Shown here: positions 8,345 through 16,897 of the stretch, in pieces
Layout of the letters: each line of letters opens with the position of its first letter
Position numbering within the stretch: the first letter of the stretch is position 1
DNA from: Clostridium_AD sp050717535
Lineage (GTDB): Bacteria; Bacillota; Clostridia; Clostridiales; Clostridiaceae
DNA: 64,000 nt
Direction of reading: 5' to 3'
Assembly (NCBI RefSeq): GCF_050717535.1
Contig: NZ_JBOITM010000086.1
Coordinates: 1 to 64,000, forward strand
Made by a program: the position numbers and the translations under genes
Notes under the pieces: model-generated
The model's database searches: none
Told to the model about the DNA's origin: nothing
Seen by the model: the letters and a program-made list of their open reading frames with translations, nothing else

Positions 8345-9637
8345 ATGCCAAAGTATGATGAAAAAAAACAACTAAAATGTTCTTTCTGTGGTAAAACTCA
8401 AGATCAAGTCAGAAGATTAATTGCAGGACCGGGAGTATATATCTGTGATGAGTGTATAGAATTATGTTCTGAAATAATCGTAGATGAATTTCAGGGAGAT
8501 GTTGAACTAGACCTTGGAACATTGCCAAAACCTGCAGAAATAAAAAAATATATAGATGATTATGTTGTAGGTCAAGATACGGCTAAAAAATCCTTGGCTG
8601 TAGCAGTATATAATCATTATAAAAGAATTAATTCAAATATTAATGAAGGCGATGTTGAACTGCAAAAGAGTAACATATTACTTCTTGGGCCTACAGGTTG
8701 TGGTAAAACATTACTAGCACAAACCTTAGCAAAATATTTAAATGTACCTTTTGCTATTGCGGATGCAACAACACTTACTGAAGCAGGGTATGTAGGAGAA
8801 GATGTAGAAAACATCCTACTTAAATTAATACAAAATGCTGACTATGATGTTGAAAAAGCAGAAAAAGGCATTATCTATATAGATGAAATAGATAAGATCG
8901 CTAGAAAATCTGAAAATCCTTCTATAACTAGAGATGTATCTGGAGAAGGTGTTCAGCAGGCATTACTTAAAATATTAGAAGGAACTACAGCATCAGTTCC
9001 ACCACAAGGTGGAAGAAAGCACCCACATCAAGAGTTTATTCAGATAAACACAGCAAATATTCTATTTATTTGTGGTGGAGCATTTGATGGACTTGATAAA
9101 ATTATAGAAAAAAGAACTAGAACTACGTCAGTTGGTTTTGGAGCTGAAATAAGATCTAAAGAAGAAGCAGATGTAGGGGAGTTACTTAAGGCTATAATGC
9201 CAGGAGATCTATTAAAGTTTGGTTTGATTCCAGAGTTTGTAGGAAGACTACCTATAGTAGTTACCCTTGAAGCACTAGATGAAGAGGCCTTAGTTAAAAT
9301 TCTTAGTGAACCTAAAAATGCGCTGATTAAGCAATATAAGAAATTGTTTGAGATGGATAACGTAGAATTAGAGTTTGAAGAAGCAGCACTGAAAGCTATA
9401 GCCAAAGAAGCTATTAAAAGAAAAACTGGAGCTAGAGGACTTAGATCTATTATAGAAGATACAATGAAGGAAATCATGTTTGATATTCCATCTAATGAAC
9501 AAGTATCTAAAGTAATAGTTAATGGGGATACTATTTTAACTCGAAATCCGCAATTGGTTTTAGCTGAAAGTGGTAAAAGAGAGAAAATAAAAATAACAAA
9601 AAAAGTTAAAGCCAAAAAAGGTATAGAAACAGCTTAG
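8345..9637 (+). CDS. clpX: ATP-dependent Clp protease unfoldase subunit ClpX
   Basis: This AAA+ hexameric unfoldase feeds tagged proteins to ClpP. The N-terminal zinc-binding domain has Cys12, Cys15, Cys34 and Cys37. Walker A is GPTGCGKT at residues 115-122, followed by Walker B (IIYIDEIDKI) and an arginine-finger/sensor region ending in GARGLR. The length of 430 residues is standard. The ATG follows AGAGGTGAAAAT. A terminator lies right after it, which separates the clpPX unit from lonB. Confidence 0.98.
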   Translation: MPKYDEKKQLKCSFCGKTQDQVRRLIAGPGVYICDECIELCSEIIVDEFQGDVELDLGTLPKPAEIKKYIDDYVVGQDTAKKSLAVAVYNHYKRINSNINEGDVELQKSNILLLGPTGCGKTLLAQTLAKYLNVPFAIADATTLTEAGYVGEDVENILLKLIQNADYDVEKAEKGIIYIDEIDKIARKSENPSITRDVSGEGVQQALLKILEGTTASVPPQGGRKHPHQEFIQINTANILFICGGAFDGLDKIIEKRTRTTSVGFGAEIRSKEEADVGELLKAIMPGDLLKFGLIPEFVGRLPIVVTLEALDEEALVKILSEPKNALIKQYKKLFEMDNVELEFEEAALKAIAKEAIKRKTGARGLRSIIEDTMKEIMFDIPSNEQVSKVIVNGDTILTRNPQLVLAESGKREKIKITKKVKAKKGIETA

Positions 9638-9659
9638 TAAACTTAATTTAAAATATATT

Positions 9660-9690
9660 AAAAAGACGGATTATTTATCTGTCTTTTTTT
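9660..9690 (+). terminator. Terminator after clpX
   Basis: AAAAAGACGGA pairs with TCTGTCTTTTT and runs into a T tract, just after the clpX stop. Confidence 0.8.
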
Positions 9691-9813
9691 AATTGGAAAA
9701 ACTATCAAATATAAAATATTAGAAAAAGAATATATTAATGATAACTTGAGCATAATATCAAATGGTAATATAAAATGGCAGATCATTTAGTAAAACATGA
9801 CAAATTATATACG

Positions 9814-9862
9814 AAAGGAGGATTTGTTTAATATAGTTTATATTAAACTTTTGATAATATGA
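9814..9862 (+). promoter_or_regulatory. Unusual lonB translation start: distant SD, hairpin and possible leader ORF
   Basis: The strong Shine-Dalgarno AAAGGAGGA (9814-9822) is 36 bases from the lonB ATG (9859), far beyond normal spacing, and an in-frame stop at 9844 rules out a closer start upstream. Between them a perfect 10-base stem (GTTTAATATA / TATATTAAAC, 9826-9848, 3-base loop) would, if folded, bring the SD to about 13 bases from the ATG. Alternatively a TTG at 9824 opens a 12-codon leader whose TGA (9860-9862) overlaps the lonB ATG as ATGA. Confidence 0.55.
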
Positions 9863-11541
9863 ATATTCAATTTCTTATGTTAATGCAACTTTTTTTTACA
9901 GTGTTATTTGGAATATATGTTTTTAATGCGCTAAAAAGTCACCAAAGTGGCAAGGCAGCGGTTAGTAAGGATAACAAAAAGGAAATGGAAAAATTGCGAC
10001 AAATGAAAAGCATAAGCCTTACGGAGCCACTTACAGAGAAAAGTAGACCAATAAAATTTGAAGATGTTATAGGACAGGAAAAAGGAATTAAGGCATTGCA
10101 AGCAGCAATATGTGGACCGAATCCTCAGCATGTCATAATTTATGGACCACCGGGAATAGGAAAAACGGCTGCGGCTAGATTAGTCCTAGAAGATGCTAAA
10201 AAAAGACAGAGGTCTCCTTTTAATGAGTGCTCTAAGTTTATAGAAATAGATGCAACTACCGTTAGATTTGATGAAAGAGGTATAGCGGATCCGCTTATAG
10301 GATCTGTTCACGATCCTATATACCAAGGAGCTGGACCTTTAGGAGCAGTAGGAGTACCTCAACCTAAACCGGGAGCAGTTACAAAGGCACATGGTGGAAT
10401 TCTATTTATTGATGAAATTGGCGAACTTCATCCTATAGAAATGAATAAACTCCTTAAAGTCTTAGAGGATAGAAAAGTATTTTTAGATAGTGCTTATTAT
10501 AATGGTGAAGATCCTAATACACCACTTTATATAAAAGAGGTGTTTGACGAAGGTCTTCCTGCTGATTTTAGGCTTATAGGGGCAACTACTCGTAATCCGG
10601 ATGAAATAATACCTGCAATAAGGTCAAGGTGTGTAGAAATCTTTTTCAGGCAATTGCTTCCAGAAGAATTGGAGATAATCGCTGCCAACGCAATAGAGAA
10701 AATGGGACTTAAAATTGGTGATAAGGCAATAAAATTAGTTGGTAAATACTCTAGTAATGGAAGGGATACTGTTAACTTAATTCAGTTAGCTTGTGGTATC
10801 GCTATTAATGATGAGAGAGATGAAGTGAGTATTGAAGATATTGAATGGGTTATAGAAAATGGTCAGTACTATCCAAGGTCAGAAACCAGGATATCTGATA
10901 AACCGCAAATTGGTTATGTAAATGGGCTAGCCGTTTACGGAGCTAATATGGGAGCGGTAATGGAAATTGAAGCTTCTGCAAAAAGGGTAAAAATAAGAAA
11001 AGGTGTACTTAAAATCACAGGAATTATTGAGGAAGAGGAAATAAGTAGTACAAATAAAAAGTTCAAAAGAAAAAGTACTGCAAGATCTTCTGTTGAAAAT
11101 GTGGTTACAGTCCTTGAAAAGTATTTCAATATAGATTGTGATGATTACGATATTCATGTGAACTTTCCAGGAGGATCACCAGTGGATGGACCATCTGCAG
11201 GTATAAGCATAACAACTGCAATGTATAGTGCAATAAAAGGCATACCAGTTGATAATATGGTTGCTATGACTGGAGAGATATCAATTCATGGTAATGTAAA
11301 GGCCATAGGAGGAGTAAATGCTAAGATTGCTGCTGCTAAAAAAGCAGGAGCCACAAGGGTTATTATTCCGAGAGATAATTGGCAGGATAGCTTTAAAAAT
11401 ATTGAAAACATTGTGATCATACCAGTGAGTAATATTACTGAGGTAATAAGCGAAGCCTTACTTGCGGAGAGTCCTAAAAATATTTCAATCACATTTGAAA
11501 AAGACGTGGATGTTATAGCAGCAGAAGCATTGAAACTTTAA
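9859..11541 (+). CDS. lonB: ATP-dependent protease LonB (membrane-anchored Lon-like)
   Basis: This AAA+ serine protease has the architecture of B. subtilis LonB: an N-terminal membrane segment (about residues 4-24), AAA+ domain and C-terminal Lon peptidase domain. Walker A is GPPGIGKT (96-103). The catalytic dyad is Ser446 (DGPSAGIS) and Lys489 (GGVNAKI). The 560-residue length fits, and the stretch ADPLIGSVHDPIYQGAG is typical of LonB and its relative LonC. In B. subtilis lonB lies before lonA and is sporulation-linked; the same order occurs here. The start context is odd (see 9814-9862). A terminator separates it from lonA. Confidence 0.95.
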   Translation: MNIQFLMLMQLFFTVLFGIYVFNALKSHQSGKAAVSKDNKKEMEKLRQMKSISLTEPLTEKSRPIKFEDVIGQEKGIKALQAAICGPNPQHVIIYGPPGIGKTAAARLVLEDAKKRQRSPFNECSKFIEIDATTVRFDERGIADPLIGSVHDPIYQGAGPLGAVGVPQPKPGAVTKAHGGILFIDEIGELHPIEMNKLLKVLEDRKVFLDSAYYNGEDPNTPLYIKEVFDEGLPADFRLIGATTRNPDEIIPAIRSRCVEIFFRQLLPEELEIIAANAIEKMGLKIGDKAIKLVGKYSSNGRDTVNLIQLACGIAINDERDEVSIEDIEWVIENGQYYPRSETRISDKPQIGYVNGLAVYGANMGAVMEIEASAKRVKIRKGVLKITGIIEEEEISSTNKKFKRKSTARSSVENVVTVLEKYFNIDCDDYDIHVNFPGGSPVDGPSAGISITTAMYSAIKGIPVDNMVAMTGEISIHGNVKAIGGVNAKIAAAKKAGATRVIIPRDNWQDSFKNIENIVIIPVSNITEVISEALLAESPKNISITFEKDVDVIAAEALKL

Positions 11542-11647
11542 CGACAGTCTAAAGCTACTTCTCAGCTTTTTAATTGCAGTTACCCAGGAGAAGATATAAT
11601 CACAGTTCAGAAGTCGCTAATTTATATTGGCTATCTTCTTTTAAATA

Positions 11648-11696
11648 AATAACAAGTCAATATGTTAATATATTTGACTTGTTATCTGTTTTTTTG
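11648..11696 (+). terminator. Terminator after lonB
   Basis: ATAACAAGTCAA pairs with TTGACTTGTTAT, followed by CTGTTTTTTTG. The 100 bases between the lonB stop and this stem hold a looser palindrome (ACTTCT...AGAAGT, 11558-11612) without a recognised function. Confidence 0.8.
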
Positions 11697-11728
11697 TACT
11701 TTATAATCGTATTTTAAATTTTGTAGTA

Positions 11729-11757
11729 TTGAAAAATAATCATATTATAGGTATACT
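11729..11757 (+). promoter_or_regulatory. Candidate sigma-A promoter for lonA-engB
   Basis: TTGAAA and TATACT are separated by 17 bases, about 80 bases before the lonA start. Confidence 0.55.
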
Positions 11758-11833
11758 ATAGTAGTCAAGCTATGAAATGTACTTGCTATGAAATATAAAA
11801 GATTATTAATTTAATCTAGAAAAGAGGGAGAAA

Positions 11834-14191
11834 ATGGATAAAAATACAAAACTTCTTCCGCTAATTCCGCTAAGAGGTATGAATATATTTCCATATATGG
11901 TGTTGCATTTTGATGTTGGTAGAGAAAAATCTATACTGGCACTGGAAGATGCTATGCTAAATAATCAAGAAATTTTTCTGGTTTCACAAAAACAATCAAA
12001 AATAGAACAACCAGAAGATAAGGATATATATAGTATTGGTACTGTTTGTAATATAAAACAAATATTAAAGTTACCAGGAGATACAATTAGGGTACTAGTT
12101 GAAGGACTAAAAAGAGGAAAGATATCGGAGTACAAAGATAGAGAACCGTTTGTACGAGCAGAAATAGAAATTATTGAGGACGATGAATGCGTAGACGATA
12201 AGAAATGTAAGGCTTTAGTTAGAATTATAGATAAGGCTTTTGAAGAGTACATAAATCTTTCAGTTAACAATTTTCCAGATGCACTCTTCAGTTTAGAAGA
12301 AACAAAAGAGCCAGGAAGATATTGTGATATTGTAAGTTCATATTTAATTTTAAAGCCAGAAACAAAGCAAGAATTGCTTGAAGCATTGGAAGTTAACAAA
12401 AGATTAGAAAAATTATTATTTATATTAAAAAATGAAGTTGAAGTGCTAAAAATAGAAAAGAAAATTGGAGTTAAGGTTAAAGGTAGAATTGATAAGATCC
12501 AAAAGGATTATTATCTAAGAGAACAGATAAAAGCTATTCAAGAAGAATTGGGCGAAGATGACGAGAATAAGAGAGAAATAGATGAATATGAAAGTAAAAT
12601 AAACAAGGCTAAGCTTCCTAAAGCAGCAAAAGAAAAGGCGACTTATGAACTAAACAGATTGAAAAGTTCAGGGAATTTTTCTGCTGAAAGTGGTGTAATA
12701 AAAGGATACCTAGATTGGGTTTTAGCATTGCCTTGGAATAAAACAACTAAAGACAACATTGATATTAAGAAGGCTAGAGAAGTATTTGACGCAGAGCATT
12801 ATGGGCTAGAGGATGTTAAGGAAAGAATAATAGAATACTTAGCAGTTAAGAAAATCAGTAAAACTCTTAAAGGACCTATACTTTGTTTGGTAGGGCCACC
12901 GGGAGTTGGAAAAACATCTATAGCAAAGTCTGTTGCTAATGCATTAAATAGAAATTTTGTTAGAATGTCACTGGGCGGAGTGAAAGATGAAGCTGAAATT
13001 AGAGGACATAGAAAAACATACGTGGGTGCAATTCCAGGTAGAATTATATATGCCATGAAACAAGCCGGATCTAAAAATCCACTATTTTTGTTAGATGAAA
13101 TTGATAAAATGAGTGGCGATTTTAAGGGAGACCCTGCAGATGCATTACTGGAAGTTTTAGATAGTGAACAAAATGCAACTTTTAGAGACCATTACCTAGA
13201 ACTTGACTTTGACTTATCAAAGGTTTTATTTATAACTACGGCAAACAAGTTAGATACTATTCCAAGACCATTATTAGATAGAATGGAAATTATTGAAGTA
13301 TCAGGGTATACTTCAGAAGAAAAATTCCATATTGCTAAAAATCATCTTATTTTAAAGATGTTAAAGGAACATAATATGGAAGGCGATAAAATAATTTTTT
13401 CAGACCCTGCAATAAATTGTATTATTGAAAATTACACTAGGGAATCAGGTGTCAGAAATCTTGAAAGACAAATCGCATCAGTTATTAGAAAAGCAATAAC
13501 AGAAATGGTAGAAAAAGATAAAGAAAATGTTAATGTTACTGTAGCACATGTTAAGCGTTATTTAGGACCTGTTATATATACTTATGATAAAGCTGAAGAG
13601 GAAGACAGAGTAGGTGTTGTAACCGGGCTAGCATGGACAGAAGTTGGTGGTGTTACATTGCCAGTAGAGGTAAGTGCTATGGAGGGAACTGGTAAACTTG
13701 AACTTACAGGGCAACTAGGAGATGTTATGAAAGAATCTGCTAAAGCCGGATATAGTTATGTTAGGGCTAATGCGCTAAAATATAATATTGATAAAGATTT
13801 TTATAAAAATAAAGATATTCATATTCATGTACCAGAAGGAGCAGTGCCTAAAGATGGTCCATCTGCGGGGGTAACTATGATAACTGCAATGGTGTCTGCC
13901 TTAACTAACCAAAAAGTGAAACATAATGTAGCTATGACAGGGGAGATTACACTTACAGGAAGAGTATTACCTATAGGGGGGCTTAAGGAAAAATCACTAG
14001 CTGCCTATAGAGCAGGAATTGATACAATTATAATTCCTAGTGAGAATGAAAAAGATATACAAAAGATACCAAAGAGTATTAAAAATAAACTAAAATTTAT
14101 AATTGCAAGTAAAGTAGAAGACGTACTTGCAAATGCATTACTAGAAAATAAATTAGATGGAGAGATAAATAATGGAGATAAAACAATCTGA
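11834..14191 (+). CDS. lonA: Endopeptidase La (LonA)
   Basis: This cytoplasmic ATP-dependent serine protease removes misfolded and regulatory proteins. The 785-residue protein is full length. It has the N-terminal LAN substrate domain, a coiled linker with KIQKDYYLREQ, Walker A GPPGVGKT (354-361), and the dyad Ser677 (KDGPSAGV) and Lys720 (GGLKEKS), almost exactly the E. coli positions. The ATG follows GAGGGAG. The last 20 bases overlap the start of engB, an arrangement conserved in Firmicutes that indicates translational coupling. Confidence 0.98.
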   Translation: MDKNTKLLPLIPLRGMNIFPYMVLHFDVGREKSILALEDAMLNNQEIFLVSQKQSKIEQPEDKDIYSIGTVCNIKQILKLPGDTIRVLVEGLKRGKISEYKDREPFVRAEIEIIEDDECVDDKKCKALVRIIDKAFEEYINLSVNNFPDALFSLEETKEPGRYCDIVSSYLILKPETKQELLEALEVNKRLEKLLFILKNEVEVLKIEKKIGVKVKGRIDKIQKDYYLREQIKAIQEELGEDDENKREIDEYESKINKAKLPKAAKEKATYELNRLKSSGNFSAESGVIKGYLDWVLALPWNKTTKDNIDIKKAREVFDAEHYGLEDVKERIIEYLAVKKISKTLKGPILCLVGPPGVGKTSIAKSVANALNRNFVRMSLGGVKDEAEIRGHRKTYVGAIPGRIIYAMKQAGSKNPLFLLDEIDKMSGDFKGDPADALLEVLDSEQNATFRDHYLELDFDLSKVLFITTANKLDTIPRPLLDRMEIIEVSGYTSEEKFHIAKNHLILKMLKEHNMEGDKIIFSDPAINCIIENYTRESGVRNLERQIASVIRKAITEMVEKDKENVNVTVAHVKRYLGPVIYTYDKAEEEDRVGVVTGLAWTEVGGVTLPVEVSAMEGTGKLELTGQLGDVMKESAKAGYSYVRANALKYNIDKDFYKNKDIHIHVPEGAVPKDGPSAGVTMITAMVSALTNQKVKHNVAMTGEITLTGRVLPIGGLKEKSLAAYRAGIDTIIIPSENEKDIQKIPKSIKNKLKFIIASKVEDVLANALLENKLDGEINNGDKTI

Positions 14192-14774
14192 GTTCATAAT
14201 TTCAGCAGTAAAACCTACACAGTATCCCACAGATAATAGAGTAGAGTATGCTTTTGTTGGAAGGTCCAATGTAGGCAAATCCTCTTTAATAAATACTTTA
14301 ACAAACAGACGTAAATTAGTTAAAGTAAGTGGAACCCCAGGTAAAACAAGACTTATAAACTTTTTTTTAATAAACGATAGCTTTTATTTCGTAGATTTAC
14401 CTGGTTATGGATATGCCAAAGTGTCAAAAACTGAGCAAGCTAAATGGGGAAAAATGATGGAGGACTATTTAATCCGCAGACCTCAGCTTCAAAAAGTAGC
14501 ATTACTCGTGGATTGTAGACGTAAACCCACCAAAGATGATCTCTTAATGTACGGATGGATTAAACACTTTGGTTATGAAGTTGTAATAGTTGCAACAAAA
14601 AAGGATAAGTTAAATAGAGCAGAATTAACAAAAAATAATAAGTTAATAAGAGAAACACTCAATTTAGAGGAGGGTGAAGAAATTATTAATATTTCATCAC
14701 TGAAAAAAACAGGAGTAAAAGAATTGTTAGGGAATATGTTTAGAGACTCTGAAATTGAAGAAGAAAAATTGTAA
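14172..14774 (+). CDS. engB: Ribosome biogenesis GTP-binding protein YsxC/EngB
   Basis: This essential GTPase assists assembly of the large ribosomal subunit. Its 200 residues carry G1 GRSNVGKSS (30-38), G3 DLPGYG (75-80) and G4 TKKD (142-145). The ATG lies inside the last codons of lonA, with a purine-rich GGAGAGA upstream serving as ribosome binding site. It ends the lonA transcript, and a terminator follows. Confidence 0.97.
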   Translation: MEIKQSEFIISAVKPTQYPTDNRVEYAFVGRSNVGKSSLINTLTNRRKLVKVSGTPGKTRLINFFLINDSFYFVDLPGYGYAKVSKTEQAKWGKMMEDYLIRRPQLQKVALLVDCRRKPTKDDLLMYGWIKHFGYEVVIVATKKDKLNRAELTKNNKLIRETLNLEEGEEIINISSLKKTGVKELLGNMFRDSEIEEEKL

Positions 14775-14812
14775 AACAAAAAATTACAAAGTAAGAAATA
14801 CTATAAGACAAT

Positions 14813-14881
14813 AAAATAGACTTACATTACCTTGTGTAAAAGAGTACTTAGTGCACAAAGTAGTAGGGTCTATTTTTTTTT
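14813..14881 (+). terminator. Terminator after engB
   Basis: AAAATAGAC pairs with GTCTATTTT, followed by a T run. Inside is a second stem (CTTGTG with CACAAAG). Confidence 0.75.
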
Positions 14882-15036
14882 GATTTTTTGTTTGAAATTT
14901 TGTGTCAAATTATTTCTATGAGAATAGTATATATTAGAATACAAAAGAAAAAGAATTTTTAATTAATGGTCAAACAGAGTTTGATAATAATTAATAATTA
15001 TTGTTTAACTAAAATAAATAGGAGGAGGGAAGCAAA

Positions 15037-15402
15037 GTGGATATGAATGGATTACTAAATGGATTATCTAATTCTCAAGGTAATGAATGTGATCATGATC
15101 ATAACAAAAAATGTTGTAACAACAACAATAACAACAATGGCATCTTCGGTGGAAACGGAATAATCTTGATCATAATTCTTTTATTCTTATGTGGAGGATT
15201 AGGTCAAGGACAACAAAATTGTGGCACTGTATGCGGTTGCGAGAAAAAACACTGTAAAGAACTATGTGCTTGTGGGAGCAACAACAGCGGATGCGGAGGA
15301 CTCGGTGGATTAGGTTCAGGTTATGGCAGCTGGTGGATAATAATACTATTACTTTTATGTTTCTGTGGTGGCAATCAAAACAAAAAATGCGATTGTGACT
15401 AA
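15037..15402 (+). CDS. Small Cys/Gly/Asn-rich hydrophobic protein, unknown function
   Basis: I do not recognise a family. The 121-residue protein has a His/Asp patch (CDHDHNKKCC), a run of seven Asn, and two strongly hydrophobic Ile/Leu segments (about residues 41-53 and 97-108). Each segment is followed by CGG or CFCGG, and a Cys-rich stretch lies between them. The layout recalls short hydrophobic sporulation or coat peptides (YjcZ-like), but this is only a resemblance. The start is GTG at 15037, six bases from GAGGAGGGA; ATG at 15043 is the alternative. It is the first of three low-complexity genes on this strand. Confidence 0.7.
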   Translation: MDMNGLLNGLSNSQGNECDHDHNKKCCNNNNNNNGIFGGNGIILIIILLFLCGGLGQGQQNCGTVCGCEKKHCKELCACGSNNSGCGGLGGLGSGYGSWWIIILLLLCFCGGNQNKKCDCD

Positions 15403-15513
15403 TAGTACCTTAGACAGCAGATTATAAATAAACACTCAGATAAATTTAAATATCAAAAAGCATCCGTTAAAAGTTATATCACATTGAAACATGCCCAGAA
15501 AGGGGGGTTTTAT

Positions 15514-15750
15514 ATGTCAAAAAAAAGAGATTGTGGAAATTCATGCTGTGGTGTTCAACCCACAAATGCATGTGGAGTTCAAAATCTATGTAGCAATCCA
15601 ATTTGTGCGTTAATAATCCTAATTATACTTCAAAAAACATGTTTACTTGAAAACAATAACTCATTTTTATTAATACTCTTATACTTGGGTTTTTGCTTCT
15701 GTAAAGCTGGAAATGTAGCAAATACTTGTCAGAAATCTTGTGGTTGCTAA
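15514..15750 (+). CDS. Small Cys-rich hydrophobic protein, unknown function
   Basis: From the ATG at 15514, behind AAAGGGGGG, it encodes 78 residues with ten or more Cys and a central hydrophobic part (LIILIILQ and FLLILLYLGF). The ends read CGNSCCG and CQKSCGC. In layout it resembles the 15037 protein (Cys-rich ends around Ile/Leu segments) and may be a shortened relative. Spore coat or envelope roles are conceivable but not shown by the sequence. It lies 111 bases after the 15037 gene and is followed by a hairpin at 15763. Confidence 0.65.
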   Translation: MSKKRDCGNSCCGVQPTNACGVQNLCSNPICALIILIILQKTCLLENNNSFLLILLYLGFCFCKAGNVANTCQKSCGC

Positions 15751-15762
15751 TACTAAAAATCA

Positions 15763-15782
15763 GGGAGAGCTCAGGCTCTCCC
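15763..15782 (+). terminator. GC-rich hairpin between 15514 and 15805 genes
   Basis: GGGAGAGC pairs perfectly with GCTCTCCC over a TCAG loop, with only a weak T-rich tail. It may be a partial terminator or an mRNA-protecting stem. Confidence 0.5.
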
Positions 15783-15804
15783 ATTTATAAATGAGGTGAT
15801 AAAT

Positions 15805-16761
15805 GTGTCAAAACATCATAAACACCATGGAAATAATATGGATAATGGAAATAATATGAACAATGGAAACAACAATAACAATAACAGTAACAGCAACGGT
15901 AATAATAACAGTAATGGTAACGGCAATAATAACAACAGCAATAATAGTAATGGCAATAGTAATAATAACGTTAATAATAATCCATTAGCATCTTTGCTAG
16001 GTGGAAATTCTGACAATCCAATGATGGCATTATTATCTGGATTGCTTTCTGGAAATAATGGCGGGGGCAACAATATGCTTGGGGGCTTACTCTCTGGACT
16101 CGGTGGTCAAGACAATAATATGTTATCAAATTTGCTTGGTAATTTAGGTGGGCAAGACAATAACATGCTATCAAATTTGCTTGGTAATTTAGGCGGTCAA
16201 GATAATAATATGTTATCAAATTTGTTAGGAAATTTAAATGGTCAAGGTGATAATATGCTTGGAAATTTAGTCAATGGCTTAAATTCAAGTAATACAAATT
16301 CAACATCAAATTCTAATGCTAATTCCATGGTTGCAAAAACTAATAAAAATAATTCCAATGAAAATAATGATTCATCAAACTCTAATTCATCAAATTTAAA
16401 TGAAAATGAACCATTAGCAAATATATTTTCAGGTATGGGCGGCATAGATTTAAGCCAGATTTCAAATATGTTAGCTGGAATTGATTTGAATAATTTGGAT
16501 TTAAGTAGTTTAGATTTAGATAATTCAGGTTTTAGTAATATGATAAATTCTCTATCCAATAATAATTCACTGGAAAATAATGATTCCATTGAGAGTAATG
16601 ATGTTGAATTTAAACATACTGATCCTAAAGAAAGAACACATAGTATTATAAAAAACTTGGAGGATGAGGATGTTGGGCAACTAATATATATATTAGCTCG
16701 ATTGGTAGATGGTAGAAAACTTGAAATGCTCAATAAAATTGTAGACGAAAATTCTAATTAA
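15805..16761 (+). CDS. Asn-rich repeat protein, unknown function
   Basis: From the GTG at 15805 behind GAGGTGAT the protein has 318 residues. It opens with a His patch (SKHHKHHG) and a long Asn/Ser/Gly tract. Next come three near-identical 15-residue repeats, GGQDNNMLSNLLGNL, with degenerate copies on both sides (45-base period, about 16100-16240). A second Asn/Ser linker and an LDLSS-type stretch follow. The C-terminus (about the last 50 residues) is ordinary helical sequence, HSIIKNLEDEDVGQLIYILA, and may be a folded domain. There is no signal peptide. The amphipathic Leu repeats could mediate assembly. It lies between engB and a bactofilin gene. Confidence 0.7.
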   Translation: MSKHHKHHGNNMDNGNNMNNGNNNNNNSNSNGNNNSNGNGNNNNSNNSNGNSNNNVNNNPLASLLGGNSDNPMMALLSGLLSGNNGGGNNMLGGLLSGLGGQDNNMLSNLLGNLGGQDNNMLSNLLGNLGGQDNNMLSNLLGNLNGQGDNMLGNLVNGLNSSNTNSTSNSNANSMVAKTNKNNSNENNDSSNSNSSNLNENEPLANIFSGMGGIDLSQISNMLAGIDLNNLDLSSLDLDNSGFSNMINSLSNNNSLENNDSIESNDVEFKHTDPKERTHSIIKNLEDEDVGQLIYILARLVDGRKLEMLNKIVDENSN

Positions 16762-16775
16762 TATATTAAAATTTT

Positions 16776-16823
16776 TATTTAGAGGTATTGCTATTTAGAG
16801 GTATAGCTATTTAGAGGTATTGA
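16776..16823 (+). repeat. Three tandem copies of a 16-base unit
   Basis: The unit TATTTAGAGGTATTGC is repeated three times with one or two changes. Each copy contains AGAGG, which looks like a ribosome binding site. The last copy is followed seven bases later by an ATG that opens a 12-codon frame (16825-16863). Confidence 0.7.
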
Positions 16824-16854
16824 AATGATGCTATTCTTTATGTTAATCATCTCA

Positions 16855-16888
16855 AAAAAATAACTAGCTCACTAGCTAGTTATTTTTT
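16855..16888. terminator. Bidirectional terminator between convergent genes
   Basis: AAAAAATAACTAG pairs perfectly with CTAGTTATTTTTT. A-rich and T-rich ends let it stop both the 15805 transcript and the bactofilin transcript coming the other way. Confidence 0.85.
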
Positions 16889-16897
16889 GAGGGTGAC

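Noticed and set aside
9040..9615. Long open frame of 191 codons antisense to clpX
   Set aside because: It is a shadow of the strongly conserved clpX reading frame with Ser/Ile/Leu-rich composition. The same holds for other antisense frames inside tig, cobQ and glgC.
11558..11612. Fourth copy of the ACTTCAG palindrome after lonB
   Set aside because: The arms are ACTTCT/AGAAGT and the inner bases differ. It is a hairpin, but the family resemblance is too weak.
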